Source: Pseudomonas triticifolii
GTDB lineage: Bacteria > Pseudomonadota > Gammaproteobacteria > Pseudomonadales > Pseudomonadaceae
NCBI RefSeq assembly: GCF_014358015.1
Contig: NZ_JACONV010000007.1
Span: 62,001-126,000, forward strand
DNA length: 64,000 bases
Reading direction: 5' to 3'
Part shown: one piece after another, positions 12,068 through 21,512 of the stretch
How the letters are laid out: each line of letters starts with the position of its first letter
How positions within the stretch are numbered: position 1 is the first letter of the stretch
The notes under the pieces: generated by a model
Seen by the model: the letters and a program-made list of their open reading frames with translations, nothing else
What the model was told of the DNA's origin: nothing
Database searches by the model: none
Position numbers and translations under genes: made by a program

Positions 12068-12928
12068 ATGGCAGGCGCAAAAGAGATTCGCAGCAAGATT
12101 GCGAGCATCAAAAGCACGCAAAAGATCACCAGCGCCATGGAAAAAGTGGCGGTCAGCAAAATGCGCAAGGCTCAAATGCGCATGGCTGCTAGCCGTCCTT
12201 ACGCGGAGCGCATCCGCCAGGTGATTGGTCATCTTGCCAACGCTAACCCGGAATATCGCCACCCGTTCATGATCGAGCGCGAAGTAAAGCGTGTCGGTTA
12301 TGTCGTCGTGAGCAGTGACCGTGGTCTGTGCGGTGGCTTGAATACCAACCTGTTCAAGGCTCTGGTCAAGGACATGGCGGTAAACCGTGAAAACGGCGTA
12401 GAGATCGATCTGTGCGTGGTTGGCAGCAAAGGTGCGGCATTTTTCCGCAACTTCGGCGGTAACGTCGTCGCTGCGATCAGCCACCTGGGCGAAGAGCCGT
12501 CGATCAATGACTTGATCGGCAGCGTCAAGGTGATGCTGGATGCCTACCTGGATGGCCGTATTGATCGCCTGTCCGTGGTATCCAACAAGTTCATCAACAC
12601 CATGACGCAACAGCCAACGGTGGAGCAGTTGATTCCGCTGGTGGCAACCCCGGATCAGAAACTCAAGCACCACTGGGACTATCTCTACGAACCCGATGCC
12701 AAAGAGCTGCTCGATGGCTTGATGGTTCGCTACGTTGAGTCGCAGGTGTACCAGGCGGTGGTCGAGAACAACGCAGCTGAACAAGCGGCGCGGATGATTG
12801 CAATGAAGAACGCCACCGACAACGCCGGTGATCTGATCAGTGATTTGCAGCTGATCTACAACAAGGCGCGTCAGGCAGCGATCACCCAAGAGATCTCGGA
12901 AATCGTCGGCGGCGCTGCCGCGGTTTAA
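12068..12928 (+). CDS. atpG: F1 ATP synthase subunit gamma
   Basis: Central rotor shaft. It has 286 residues; the N-terminal helix starts [20 protein letters not shown] and the C-terminal helix carries the conserved ATDNA...[24 protein letters not shown] pattern, the two forming the antiparallel coiled coil inside the head. Position between atpA and atpD is standard. Confidence 0.97.
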   Translation: MAGAKEIRSKIASIKSTQKITSAMEKVAVSKMRKAQMRMAASRPYAERIRQVIGHLANANPEYRHPFMIEREVKRVGYVVVSSDRGLCGGLNTNLFKALVKDMAVNRENGVEIDLCVVGSKGAAFFRNFGGNVVAAISHLGEEPSINDLIGSVKVMLDAYLDGRIDRLSVVSNKFINTMTQQPTVEQLIPLVATPDQKLKHHWDYLYEPDAKELLDGLMVRYVESQVYQAVVENNAAEQAARMIAMKNATDNAGDLISDLQLIYNKARQAAITQEISEIVGGAAAV

Positions 12929-12943
12929 CGGTTCAAATATTAG

Positions 12944-14335
<1,392 letters not shown>

Positions 14336-14379
14336 TCCCGGCGCCCGGCAACGGGCGCTAATCAGGTTGAGGCAAGCAA

Positions 14380-14805
14380 ATGGCTATGACAGTCCATTGC
14401 GACATCGTCAGCGCGGAAGGGGAAATCTTCTCCGGTCTGGTCGAGATGGTGATTGCGCACGGTAACCTGGGTGATATCGGTATCGCTCCAGGCCACGCGC
14501 CGCTGATCACTGATCTGAAGCCGGGCCCGATCCGCTTGATCAAGCAGGGTGGGGAAGCCGAGGTGTTTTACATCTCCGGTGGTTTCCTTGAGGTTCAGCC
14601 GAACATGGTCAAGGTGCTTGCCGATACTGTGCAACGTGCTGCCGACCTGGACGAAGCCTCCGCTCAAGCAGCTGTAAAGGCTGCCGAGAAGGCCCTGAAC
14701 GAGAAAGGCGCAGACTTCGACTACGGATCTGCAACTGCTCGTCTGGCCGAGGCCGCAGCTCAGCTGCGCACCGTTCAGCAAATTCGCAAGAAGTTCGGCG
14801 GCTAA
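14380..14805 (+). CDS. atpC: F1 ATP synthase subunit epsilon
   Basis: Rotor subunit that couples F1 to the c-ring and can inhibit ATP hydrolysis. It has 141 residues: an N-terminal beta sandwich ([27 protein letters not shown]) and a C-terminal two-helix tail rich in Ala. It is the last gene of the atp operon and is followed directly by a strong terminator. Confidence 0.96.
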   Translation: MAMTVHCDIVSAEGEIFSGLVEMVIAHGNLGDIGIAPGHAPLITDLKPGPIRLIKQGGEAEVFYISGGFLEVQPNMVKVLADTVQRAADLDEASAQAAVKAAEKALNEKGADFDYGSATARLAEAAAQLRTVQQIRKKFGG

Positions 14806-14828
14806 CCCCGCTGCTTCACGCGCGATTG

Positions 14829-14866
14829 AGAAAAAGGGTAGCCTCGGCTACCCTTTTTCTTTTTTC
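14829..14866 (+). terminator. Strong terminator of the atp operon
   Basis: A near-perfect 15-bp stem (AGAAAAAGGGTAGCC / GGCTACCCTTTTTCT) with a 2-base apex in the drawn alignment is followed by TTTTT. It starts about 24 bases after the atpC stop, before glmU. The A/T flanks make it a candidate bidirectional terminator. Confidence 0.9.
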
Positions 14867-14926
14867 AGAATCAGCCCGTTCCCGGTACGTGGCCCTGTTT
14901 GCCGCCCCGCTCAGTTGGTAGTCCTC

Positions 14927-16294
14927 ATGTCCCTCGATATCGTTATTCTCGCTGCTGGCCAAGGTACCCGGATGCGTTCGGCTCTGCCGAAGGTCCTTCA
15001 TCCGGTTGCTGGCAACTCCATGCTCGGTCATGTTATCCACAGCGCCCGTCAGTTATCCCCAACCGGTATACACGTCGTCATCGGCCACGGCGCGGATGTG
15101 GTTCGTGAGCGTCTGGCGGCTGACGATCTGAATTTCGTGATGCAGGACAAGCAACTGGGTACTGGACACGCCGTCGCTCAGGCCGTGCCGGCGTTGACCG
15201 CCGATACCGTCCTGATTTTGTACGGCGACGTGCCACTGATTGAAGTCGATACGCTGCAGCGCCTCCTCAAGCGTGTGACTCCCATGCAACTGGGTTTGTT
15301 GACCGTCACGCTTCAAGATCCGACCGGCTACGGTCGGATCGTGCGTGACGAGCAGGGCCGTGTGTCCGCCATCGTCGAGCACAAGGACGCGACCGAGGCG
15401 CAGAGGACGATCAAGGAAGGCAACACCGGCATTCTGGCAGTGCCTGGCAAGCGACTGGCCGATTGGCTGGGTCGTCTGTCCAACAACAACGTGCAGGGCG
15501 AGTATTACCTCACCGACGTGATTGCCATGGCGGTAGACGACGGCCTGGTGGTCGCCACCGAACAACCGCACGACCCGATGGAAGTGCAGGGCGCCAATGA
15601 CCGCAAGCAGCTTTCCGAGCTCGAGCGTCACTACCAGTTGCGTGAGGCCCGTCGTCTCATGGCCGCTGGCGTGACCCTGCGCGACCCTGCGCGCTTTGAT
15701 GTGCGCGGTAACGTCAGCGCCGGTCGTGATGTGTTGATCGACATCAACGTGGTGCTGGAAGGCAACGTTGTGATTGAGGATGACGTGATCATCGGTCCCA
15801 ACTGCGTCATCAAGGACAGCACCCTGCGCAAGGGGGTTGTGGTGAAGGCCAACACGCACATCGAAGGCGCAATTCTGGGCGAGGGCAGCGATGCCGGTCC
15901 TTTTGCACGTCTGCGTCCAGGCAGCGTGCTGGGTGCGAAGGCGCATGTGGGTAACTTTGTCGAGCTCAAGAATGCCGTGCTCGGTGAAGGTGTGAAAGCC
16001 GGGCACCTGACTTACCTGGGTGACACGGTTATCGGGGCTCGTACCAACATCGGTGCCGGTACGATCACCGTTAACTACGACGGTGCGAACAAGCATCAGA
16101 CCACGATCGGAGAGGACGTCTTCATTGGGTCGAACAATTCGCTGATCGCGCCTGTGGATATCGGAAGCGGTTCGAACACAGCGGCAGGCTCGACCATCAC
16201 TCAAGATGTGGATAAGTCACAGCTCGCCGTGGCTCGCGCTCGCCAGCGCAACATCGACGGCTGGAAGCGTCCGGTGAAAATCAGGAAGGACTAG
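14927..16294 (+). CDS. glmU: Bifunctional GlmU: glucosamine-1-P acetyltransferase / GlcNAc-1-P uridyltransferase
   Basis: Makes UDP-N-acetylglucosamine for peptidoglycan and LPS. It has 455 residues from ATG 14927; four extra in-frame codons upstream give an atypical N-terminus. The N-terminal uridyltransferase domain begins [16 protein letters not shown] with the nucleotide-binding loop; the C-terminal acetyltransferase is a left-handed beta helix with hexapeptide repeats (e.g. [16 protein letters not shown]) and the conserved NYDG and GSN segments. glmR and glmS follow, a conserved amino-sugar block. Confidence 0.97.
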   Translation: MSLDIVILAAGQGTRMRSALPKVLHPVAGNSMLGHVIHSARQLSPTGIHVVIGHGADVVRERLAADDLNFVMQDKQLGTGHAVAQAVPALTADTVLILYGDVPLIEVDTLQRLLKRVTPMQLGLLTVTLQDPTGYGRIVRDEQGRVSAIVEHKDATEAQRTIKEGNTGILAVPGKRLADWLGRLSNNNVQGEYYLTDVIAMAVDDGLVVATEQPHDPMEVQGANDRKQLSELERHYQLREARRLMAAGVTLRDPARFDVRGNVSAGRDVLIDINVVLEGNVVIEDDVIIGPNCVIKDSTLRKGVVVKANTHIEGAILGEGSDAGPFARLRPGSVLGAKAHVGNFVELKNAVLGEGVKAGHLTYLGDTVIGARTNIGAGTITVNYDGANKHQTTIGEDVFIGSNNSLIAPVDIGSGSNTAAGSTITQDVDKSQLAVARARQRNIDGWKRPVKIRKD

Positions 16295-16350
16295 TTATCC
16301 ACAGCCTGACTGTATGTAAGGGCCGTTCAAGCGTTAAACAGGTCTTTCTT

Positions 16351-16374
16351 GGGAGCCAGCTTGCTCGCGAAAGG
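16351..16374 (+). repeat. REP-type palindrome between glmU and glmR
   Basis: GGGAGCCAGCTTGCTCGCGA followed by AAGG is a slightly degenerate copy of the Pseudomonas REP palindrome seen repeatedly later in the window. The 221-base gap also has an exact DnaA box at 16295-16303, right after the glmU stop, and nothing else I recognise. Confidence 0.75.
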
Positions 16375-16515
16375 CCTGGCGCTGACGCCATGGCCTACAT
16401 CGCTTGATGAGCAATCTCACTCCCTGGCTCTGTGAGCCACCTGAGCGCTTGACCAATGCCTTCAAATAGGTTTTGATTGCCTTCGTTATCTTTCGAAACG
16501 AAACTTAAGGTTGTC

Positions 16516-17283
16516 ATGTCGAAGCGCAATACACCGCAACGCCGCCACAACATCCTTGCCTTGCTCAATGAGCAGGGTGAGGTCAGCGTGGATGACTTGG
16601 CCAAGCGCTTCGAAACCTCCGAAGTTACGATTCGAAAGGATCTGGCCGCGCTCGAAGCCAATGGCCTGTTGTTGCGTCGTTACGGCGGCGCCGTCACGTT
16701 GCCCCACGAGCTGATCAGCGAAGGCAGCCAGCCGGTCTCCAAATACAAACAGGCCATTGCCCGCGCCGCCGTCACGCGCATTCGTGAGCACGCCCGAATC
16801 ATCGTCGACAGCGGCAGCACCACCGCAGCGTTGATCCCTGAACTGGGCGCACAGCCTGGCCTTGTGGTCATGACCAACTCGCTGCACGTCGCGCGCGCCC
16901 TGACCGAGCTGGAACAGGAGCCCGTCCTGCTGATGACCGGCGGAACGTGGGACCCGCATTCCGAGTCCTTTCAGGGGCAGGTCGCCGAACAGGTGCTTCG
17001 CTCCTACGATTTCGATCAATTGTTCATTGGTGCCGACGGCATCGATCTGATCCGTGGTACCACGACCTTCAACGAACTGCTGGGCCTGAGCCGCGTCATG
17101 GCTGAAGTCGCCCGGGAAGTCGTCGTGATGGTCGAGGCCGACAAGGTCGGCCGCAAGATCCCCAATCTGGAACTGCCCTGGGGCAGTATCCACACCCTTA
17201 TTACCGATGATCGTCTGCCCACCGAGGCGCGCGACCAGATAAAGGCCCGCGGCATCAATCTGATTTGTGCCGCTGTCAGCTAG
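16516..17283 (+). CDS. glmR: DeoR-family transcriptional regulator GlmR
   Basis: DNA-binding regulator expected to sense a sugar phosphate; its place directly upstream of glmS and the family match to P. aeruginosa GlmR suggest control of amino-sugar synthesis. ATG 16516 gives 255 residues. An N-terminal DeoR helix-turn-helix (about 6-60: RRHNILALLNEQGEVSVDDL then SEVTIRKDLAALEANGLLLR) precedes a C-terminal sugar-phosphate-binding domain with the DSGSTTA loop. glmS starts nine bases after its stop, so the two are probably cotranscribed. The effector is not visible from sequence. Confidence 0.9.
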   Translation: MSKRNTPQRRHNILALLNEQGEVSVDDLAKRFETSEVTIRKDLAALEANGLLLRRYGGAVTLPHELISEGSQPVSKYKQAIARAAVTRIREHARIIVDSGSTTAALIPELGAQPGLVVMTNSLHVARALTELEQEPVLLMTGGTWDPHSESFQGQVAEQVLRSYDFDQLFIGADGIDLIRGTTTFNELLGLSRVMAEVAREVVVMVEADKVGRKIPNLELPWGSIHTLITDDRLPTEARDQIKARGINLICAAVS

Positions 17284-17292
17284 GAGAAAACC

Positions 17293-19128
17293 ATGTGTGG
17301 AATCGTCGGCGCAGTCGCTGAACGGAATATCACGGCCATTTTGCTCGAAGGCCTGAAACGTCTTGAATACCGTGGCTATGACAGCGCAGGCGTGGCTGTT
17401 TTCAGCAATGACGGCACGCTGGAGCGTCGTCGTCGTTCGGGCAAGGTCAGCGAGCTGGAGCAGGCACTTGCCGGCGAGCCACTGGTCGGCCGTCTGGGCA
17501 TCGCCCACACCCGCTGGGCCACCCACGGTGCGCCCTGCGAGCGTAACGCCCACCCACATTTCTCGGCCAACGAGCTGGCAGTTGTCCACAACGGCATCAT
17601 CGAAAACCATGAAGCCCTTCGTGAGCAGCTCAAGGCTTTGGGCTATGTGTTCTCGTCCGATACCGACACCGAAGTCATCGTTCACCTCCTGCACCACAAG
17701 CTCAAGGACACGCCGGACCTGGCCGTTGCCCTGAGGGCGGCGGTCAAGGAACTGCACGGTGCTTACGGGCTGGCAGTGATCAGCGCTGCCCAGCCGGATC
17801 GTCTGCTGGCGGCACGCAGTGGCAGCCCGCTGGTGATCGGTATGGGCCTGGGCGAAAACTTCCTCGCTTCCGACCAGCTTGCATTGCGTCAGGTGACTGA
17901 CCGCTTCATGTACCTGGAAGAGGGCGACATCGCCGAGATTCGCCGCGACAGCGTGCAGATCTGGACCGTGGACGGCCTGCCGGTCGAGCGCGAAGTGGTG
18001 CAGTACCACGAAGGTGCCGAAGCCGCTGACAAGGGCGAGTATCGCCACTTCATGCTCAAGGAAATCCACGAGCAGCCCAAGGTCGTGCAGCGCACACTCG
18101 AAGGCCGCCTGGGTCAGCAGCAGGTGCTGGTCCACGCCTTTGGTCCACAGGCCGCCGAGCTGTTTGCCAAGGTGCGCAACGTGCAGATCGTGGCGTGCGG
18201 CACCAGCTACCACGCCGGTATGGTCGCGCGTTACTGGCTCGAAGGCCTGGCCGGCATTCCGTGTCAGGTAGAAGTGGCCAGCGAATTCCGTTATCGCAAG
18301 GTGGTGGTTCAGCCCGACACGCTGTTCGTGTCGATCTCCCAGTCCGGCGAAACCGCTGACACCCTGGCTGCGCTGCGCAACGCCAAGGAACTGGGTTTTC
18401 TGGCCAGCCTTACGATCTGCAACGTGGGCATCAGCTCGCTGGTGCGCGAATCCGACCTGACCCTGCTGACCCAGGCCGGACCGGAAATCGGCGTCGCCTC
18501 CACCAAGGCATTCACCACTCAGTTGGTCGCCTTGCTGCTGCTGACCCTGTCGCTGGGTCAGGTCAAAGGCTCGCTGGAAGAGGGCGTCGAAGCGCAACTG
18601 GTCGACGAACTGCGCCGCCTGCCAACCCGCCTGGGCGAAGCGCTGGCGATGGACACCACGGTGGAGAAAGTCGCCGAACTGTTCGCCGAGAAGCACCACA
18701 CCCTGTTCCTCGGACGCGGCGCGCAGTTCCCGGTTGCGATGGAAGGCGCACTCAAGCTCAAGGAAATCTCCTACATCCACGCCGAAGCCTACCCGGCTGG
18801 CGAACTGAAACACGGCCCGCTGGCGCTGGTCGATGCCGACATGCCGGTGGTCACGGTCGCGCCGAACAACGAACTGCTGGAAAAACTCAAATCCAACCTG
18901 CAGGAAGTCCGCGCACGTGGCGGAGAACTGGTGGTGTTCGCTGATGAACAGGCCGGAATGAAAAACGGCGAAGGCACCCACGTCGTCGCGATGCCGCACA
19001 TCATCGATGCCCTGGCACCGATTCTGTACACCATCCCGCTGCAGTTGCTTTCGTACTACGTGGCGGTGCTCAAGGGCACGGATGTGGATCAGCCACGCAA
19101 TCTGGCGAAGTCGGTGACGGTGGAGTAG
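17293..19128 (+). CDS. glmS: Glutamine-fructose-6-phosphate aminotransferase (isomerizing)
   Basis: First committed step to UDP-GlcNAc: fructose-6-P + glutamine to glucosamine-6-P + glutamate. It has 611 residues: an N-terminal class II glutaminase with catalytic Cys2 (MCGIVGAV) and two SIS domains ([38 protein letters not shown]). The conserved tail LAKSVTVE ends the protein; the DNA under it is the TnsD target of Tn7 elements. Confidence 0.98.
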   Translation: MCGIVGAVAERNITAILLEGLKRLEYRGYDSAGVAVFSNDGTLERRRRSGKVSELEQALAGEPLVGRLGIAHTRWATHGAPCERNAHPHFSANELAVVHNGIIENHEALREQLKALGYVFSSDTDTEVIVHLLHHKLKDTPDLAVALRAAVKELHGAYGLAVISAAQPDRLLAARSGSPLVIGMGLGENFLASDQLALRQVTDRFMYLEEGDIAEIRRDSVQIWTVDGLPVEREVVQYHEGAEAADKGEYRHFMLKEIHEQPKVVQRTLEGRLGQQQVLVHAFGPQAAELFAKVRNVQIVACGTSYHAGMVARYWLEGLAGIPCQVEVASEFRYRKVVVQPDTLFVSISQSGETADTLAALRNAKELGFLASLTICNVGISSLVRESDLTLLTQAGPEIGVASTKAFTTQLVALLLLTLSLGQVKGSLEEGVEAQLVDELRRLPTRLGEALAMDTTVEKVAELFAEKHHTLFLGRGAQFPVAMEGALKLKEISYIHAEAYPAGELKHGPLALVDADMPVVTVAPNNELLEKLKSNLQEVRARGGELVVFADEQAGMKNGEGTHVVAMPHIIDALAPILYTIPLQLLSYYVAVLKGTDVDQPRNLAKSVTVE

Positions 19129-19155
19129 TTATCCACAGGGTGTGTGGTTGTGTGA
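19093..19155 (+). other. attTn7 site after glmS, apparently empty
   Basis: Tn7-family elements recognise the 3' end of glmS and insert about 25 bases past its stop in Pseudomonas. Here the expected point is near 19153. The flanking DNA runs on to a lipoprotein gene with no Tn7 end or transposase, so the site looks unoccupied. An exact DnaA box lies inside it at 19129-19137. Confidence 0.6.
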
Positions 19156-19338
19156 ATCAAACCGGTCGCTTGTGAATTAAAACGTTCGCAAGTGGCCGCT
19201 TTCCCACTTCGAGTTTTCATGACGCCGCGAATGCAGCGAGCTGTGGTCTGAGCGATCAGGGCATCTAGCTTCTGCGCAACAAATTGCTGTTGGCTAGTAC
19301 TTAACCAACATGGCATTTAACAGGGTTTGAATTTATCT

Positions 19339-19890
19339 ATGGGTCGTTCCTTTGCCTGGGTCTTTCCGTTGTGCCTGGTGGCTGTTTTGGGTGCGGGTTG
19401 TTCTTCTCATAAAGGCCCGCCGCCGGCCAAACCCAAGCCGGTCGTACTGATGGCAGATGACCAACATGCGAAGATTATTTTCAGAATGCTCAGCACCGAA
19501 TCGCTGGTGAGCTTCAGCGCTGGGCCCGCGGGGAATCTGAGCAGCGTGGGGGTTGTTTACAACGATTCCCTGGAGCAACAGGCGCCGGCGTTGTTCCGAG
19601 GGTTATACAAGGGCATGGTCCGTGGGCTCAATCGTGCCCGGCCGTTCCGTGAGACGTTGGTGCCGGCGGATCAGTGGACGGTGGTGGAGGGCGTTGCGAA
19701 CTGGCGCATTCATCACGGGACCACGTACAGCCTGGAAAAGTGCGGGCCGTTGCCGCTCAGCTTTCTGCCGAAAGCGAACAAGACCTATCTGGTTGAGTTT
19801 GATTTGCAGGGGTTCTCGGAGTGCAGCCAGAAGGTTTATGACGTGACGGTGGAAGGGCAGAAGGAGTTGGTTTTACCGGTAACGAAATGA
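19339..19890 (+). CDS. Putative lipoprotein of unknown function
   Basis: It has 183 residues from ATG 19339. The N-terminus is a lipoprotein-type signal: short basic start, hydrophobic WVFPLCLVAVL and the box GAGC with Cys21; the residue at -3 is Gly rather than the usual Leu, so processing is likely but not certain. A Pro/Lys-rich linker (KGPPPAKPKPVV) follows, then a globular domain with two cysteines (in EKCGPL and SECSQK) that could pair. I do not recognise the family. The last 76 bases of the gene form the start of a 332-bp sequence repeated at 23853-24184. Confidence 0.75.
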   Translation: MGRSFAWVFPLCLVAVLGAGCSSHKGPPPAKPKPVVLMADDQHAKIIFRMLSTESLVSFSAGPAGNLSSVGVVYNDSLEQQAPALFRGLYKGMVRGLNRARPFRETLVPADQWTVVEGVANWRIHHGTTYSLEKCGPLPLSFLPKANKTYLVEFDLQGFSECSQKVYDVTVEGQKELVLPVTK

Positions 19891-20146
19891 GCATTCACGA
19901 CGCGCAAAATACGGCGAGCGCCGCGATCACTCTTGAAAAACGGCGCCTACTCCAGAACTTCTCCGAGGAATACCTGTGCAACGAATTGCGTTATTGCTTT
20001 CCATGGCAGCCGTAGGGGGGGCTGTTAGTCAGCCAGTGTCGCTGAACAACAGTGCGGTAAAGGCATGGGGCAGTTCGGGATCAGCATCAACAGCCAGGTT
20101 TCAACAGGTTATGAAAGTATCCGAAAACGCCGTGTTAGAGCATGGC
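19815..20146 (+). repeat. Direct repeat, copy 1 (332 bp)
   Basis: It begins in the 3' end of the lipoprotein gene (CTCGGAGTGCAGCCAGAAGG) and ends in ...TTAGAGCATGGC. The same sequence recurs at 23853-24184 at equal length with scattered substitutions (I estimate about 90-95% identity by eye) and small offsetting indels, for example 7 versus 6 G after CGTA. The two copies bracket about 3.7 kb holding a membrane protein gene and a chemoreceptor. The coding trace running through 20146 in copy 1 suggests this copy is the original. Confidence 0.9.
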
Positions 20147-20220
20147 TGGTTGTATGCGCATACAGTCTGATTTTGGCGCATGCTTTGTGTCACGAAGGTT
20201 CTCAATTGGCGATTACTGCC
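19974..20220 (+). pseudogene. Remnant of a small secreted-type protein
   Basis: From GTG 19976 a signal-like start MQRIALLLSMAAVGG can be read; in the next frame it continues as LLVSQCR and then, after another shift, as a tract containing GKGMGQFGISINSQ and YESIRKRRVRAW and ending near 20220. The first break is at a run of seven G. The frame breaks and a stop indicate a decayed gene. Copy 2 of the repeat holds only its first part, with six G but an in-frame TAG. An intact 64-residue reading frame (19976-20170) exists but looks out of frame with the ancestral protein. Family not recognised. Confidence 0.4.
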
Positions 20221-20489
20221 TGCAGGTAAAAATACACCGGCAGCCCGGGTAAAATCATTGACGTCGGCAGTCCCATTCGTGGCGTATAACGATGTAAAAC
20301 ATCTATCAACTCACTACTATAGACACGTCTAGTGCGAATCGAGTAGGTTGTCAGGCGAATTTGCTTGAGCACGAAGTCGAGCAAACAAGGGTTTCCATCC
20401 ATGGTGTATAACGTTTTTATACAGCCGTCGGTATGCTGAAAAGCCTTAGCCAGACACGGGTGGCCAGAGGAACAAGGAATGTTGTACAC
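20202..20489 (-). CDS. Possible small protein, unrecognised
   Basis: A 95-residue frame on the minus strand starting at GTG 20489 with GGAGG about five bases upstream. It has four cysteines in the first 45 residues (IPCSS, HPCLA, DGCIK, NPCLL) and a hydrophobic tail (MILPGLPVYFYLQAVI). The frame stays open for a further nine codons upstream (reading TPNSANWPEGL), so it may be the C-terminal stump of a longer broken gene. No family recognised; coding status is uncertain. Confidence 0.3.
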   Translation of the reverse strand: MYNIPCSSGHPCLAKAFQHTDGCIKTLYTMDGNPCLLDFVLKQIRLTTYSIRTRRVYSSELIDVLHRYTPRMGLPTSMILPGLPVYFYLQAVIAN

Positions 20490-20552
20490 CAGGCCCTCCG
20501 GCCAGTTCGCACTGTTGGGTGTCTACTTAGATTTATGCATAAGGATATCTAA

Positions 20553-20954
20553 ATGTATCAAGTTCAAGCCGCATTGATTTGGGTTATTTTGCTTGGGGTT
20601 CCATACTTATTTTTACTTAAAAAAGCTGGGCTCTCTCCGTACTGGTCATTAATATTCTTGTTAACACCATTGGGCATACCTGTAGGCGCATGGCTTGGCT
20701 TCCCTATTCTGGCGCTTAGAGCTTGGCCTGCCAGAAATGAATTACCCAATAAATACTTCCTGGCAACGCCTCAAAACATAATGTTGATCGTTGCCCATAT
20801 TGTCATGCCGATACTGTCACTTTTTTTAATTTTCAAGAAGACAGGATACAGCGGATGGTGGTGTTTAACCGCTTTGTTTCCACCTCTTGCAATTATCATG
20901 CTATGGGTGTGTGCATTTAAAAAGAATGTAACGCAAGGGTTTGAAAATCCATGA
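20553..20954 (+). CDS. Small four-helix membrane protein with internal duplication
   Basis: It has 133 residues starting at ATG 20553, with AAGGA seven bases upstream. Four hydrophobic segments are arranged as two similar halves: KKAGLSPYWSLIFLLTPLGI and KKTGYSGWWCLTALFPPLAI, each ending in a hydrophobic helix with Trp. This KK-x-G-Y/L-S-x-W-W pattern resembles small Pseudomonas inner-membrane proteins of unknown role. The gene is clearly richer in A+T than the core genes and lies between the two copies of the 332-bp repeat, so it probably came in by transfer. Function unknown. Confidence 0.65.
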   Translation: MYQVQAALIWVILLGVPYLFLLKKAGLSPYWSLIFLLTPLGIPVGAWLGFPILALRAWPARNELPNKYFLATPQNIMLIVAHIVMPILSLFLIFKKTGYSGWWCLTALFPPLAIIMLWVCAFKKNVTQGFENP

Positions 20955-21188
20955 GAAGTCATTAAATCGTTCGCTTTTTAGTGGTGATATGATCCCGGAT
21001 ACGACGTTAAGTCTTTTTCCATTCTGAGCGGATGTTGGTAATCAGAGCTCAAACCATAAGAACGACAGTCTACGACCATTTCAAGCGGACATGATCGCCC
21101 TGCCATAAAGCGTCATCATTGAGTCACCCAGCAGGTTCGATGTTCACTTCGGGCTGGAACTTTCCTGAGCTGAACGACTGAAATCAGA

Positions 21189-21366
21189 CGATTCTGTTGA
21201 AAAGTCGGTTTTCTCAGATTGCCAGGAATCTGATCGGTGAAAGGGCCATTTTGCGCGGTGCTACGTGAAATCAGTGTCCGGATGCCTGTCCGGCAATTCA
21301 AGATTTCAATCTCATGCGCGCACTTTTCTGCCGTTAAAACCGCGTCCGACTTTTTCAACAGAATCG
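21189..21366. mobile_element. Inverted-repeat element of ~178 bp (MITE or IS remnant)
   Basis: CGATTCTGTTGAAAAGTCGG at 21189-21208 is repeated inverted at 21346-21366 as CCGACTTTTTCAACAGAATCG, one base longer in the A/T run. The arms enclose about 137 bases with no transposase. The form suits a non-autonomous element or the closed-up ends of an insertion sequence. No flanking target duplication was evident by eye. Confidence 0.5.
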
Positions 21367-21449
21367 GTCGAAAGCAGCCGGTCAATAACGGTGAAACTCC
21401 CTAAAACCGCGTCCATCCGTCATATCTTCCTACAGCCCCCACCCAACCT

Positions 21450-21457
21450 GCCGATAA
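21450..21457 (+). promoter_or_regulatory. Possible sigma-28 (FliA) -10 element upstream of FIST chemoreceptor
   Basis: GCCGATAA is an exact match to the FliA -10 consensus, 56 bases before the chemoreceptor start. The -35 region is weak (TACAG at 21431-21435 with a 14-base spacer, against TCAAG). Chemoreceptor genes are usual FliA targets. Confidence 0.4.
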
Positions 21458-21512
21458 CCCCACTAATCGTATGACTATCCCCTGTTGCCCCCCCCTCGAT
21501 CGAGTCCACCAC

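Larger units (their letters stand above)
20955..21470. other. Gene-poor stretch with MITE-like remnant
   Basis: About 500 bases without a convincing gene. An 89-codon frame on the minus strand (21116-21385) runs across the inverted-repeat element and I do not believe it. The sequence AAAACCGCGTCC occurs twice (near 21336 and 21404). Confidence 0.5.

Noticed and set aside
16486..18999. 837-codon frame antisense to glmR and glmS
   Set aside because: Both sense genes are certain. The length reflects G/C at third positions, not coding.
21116..21385. 89-codon minus-strand frame
   Set aside because: It spans both arms of the inverted-repeat element and has no ribosome site or family features.
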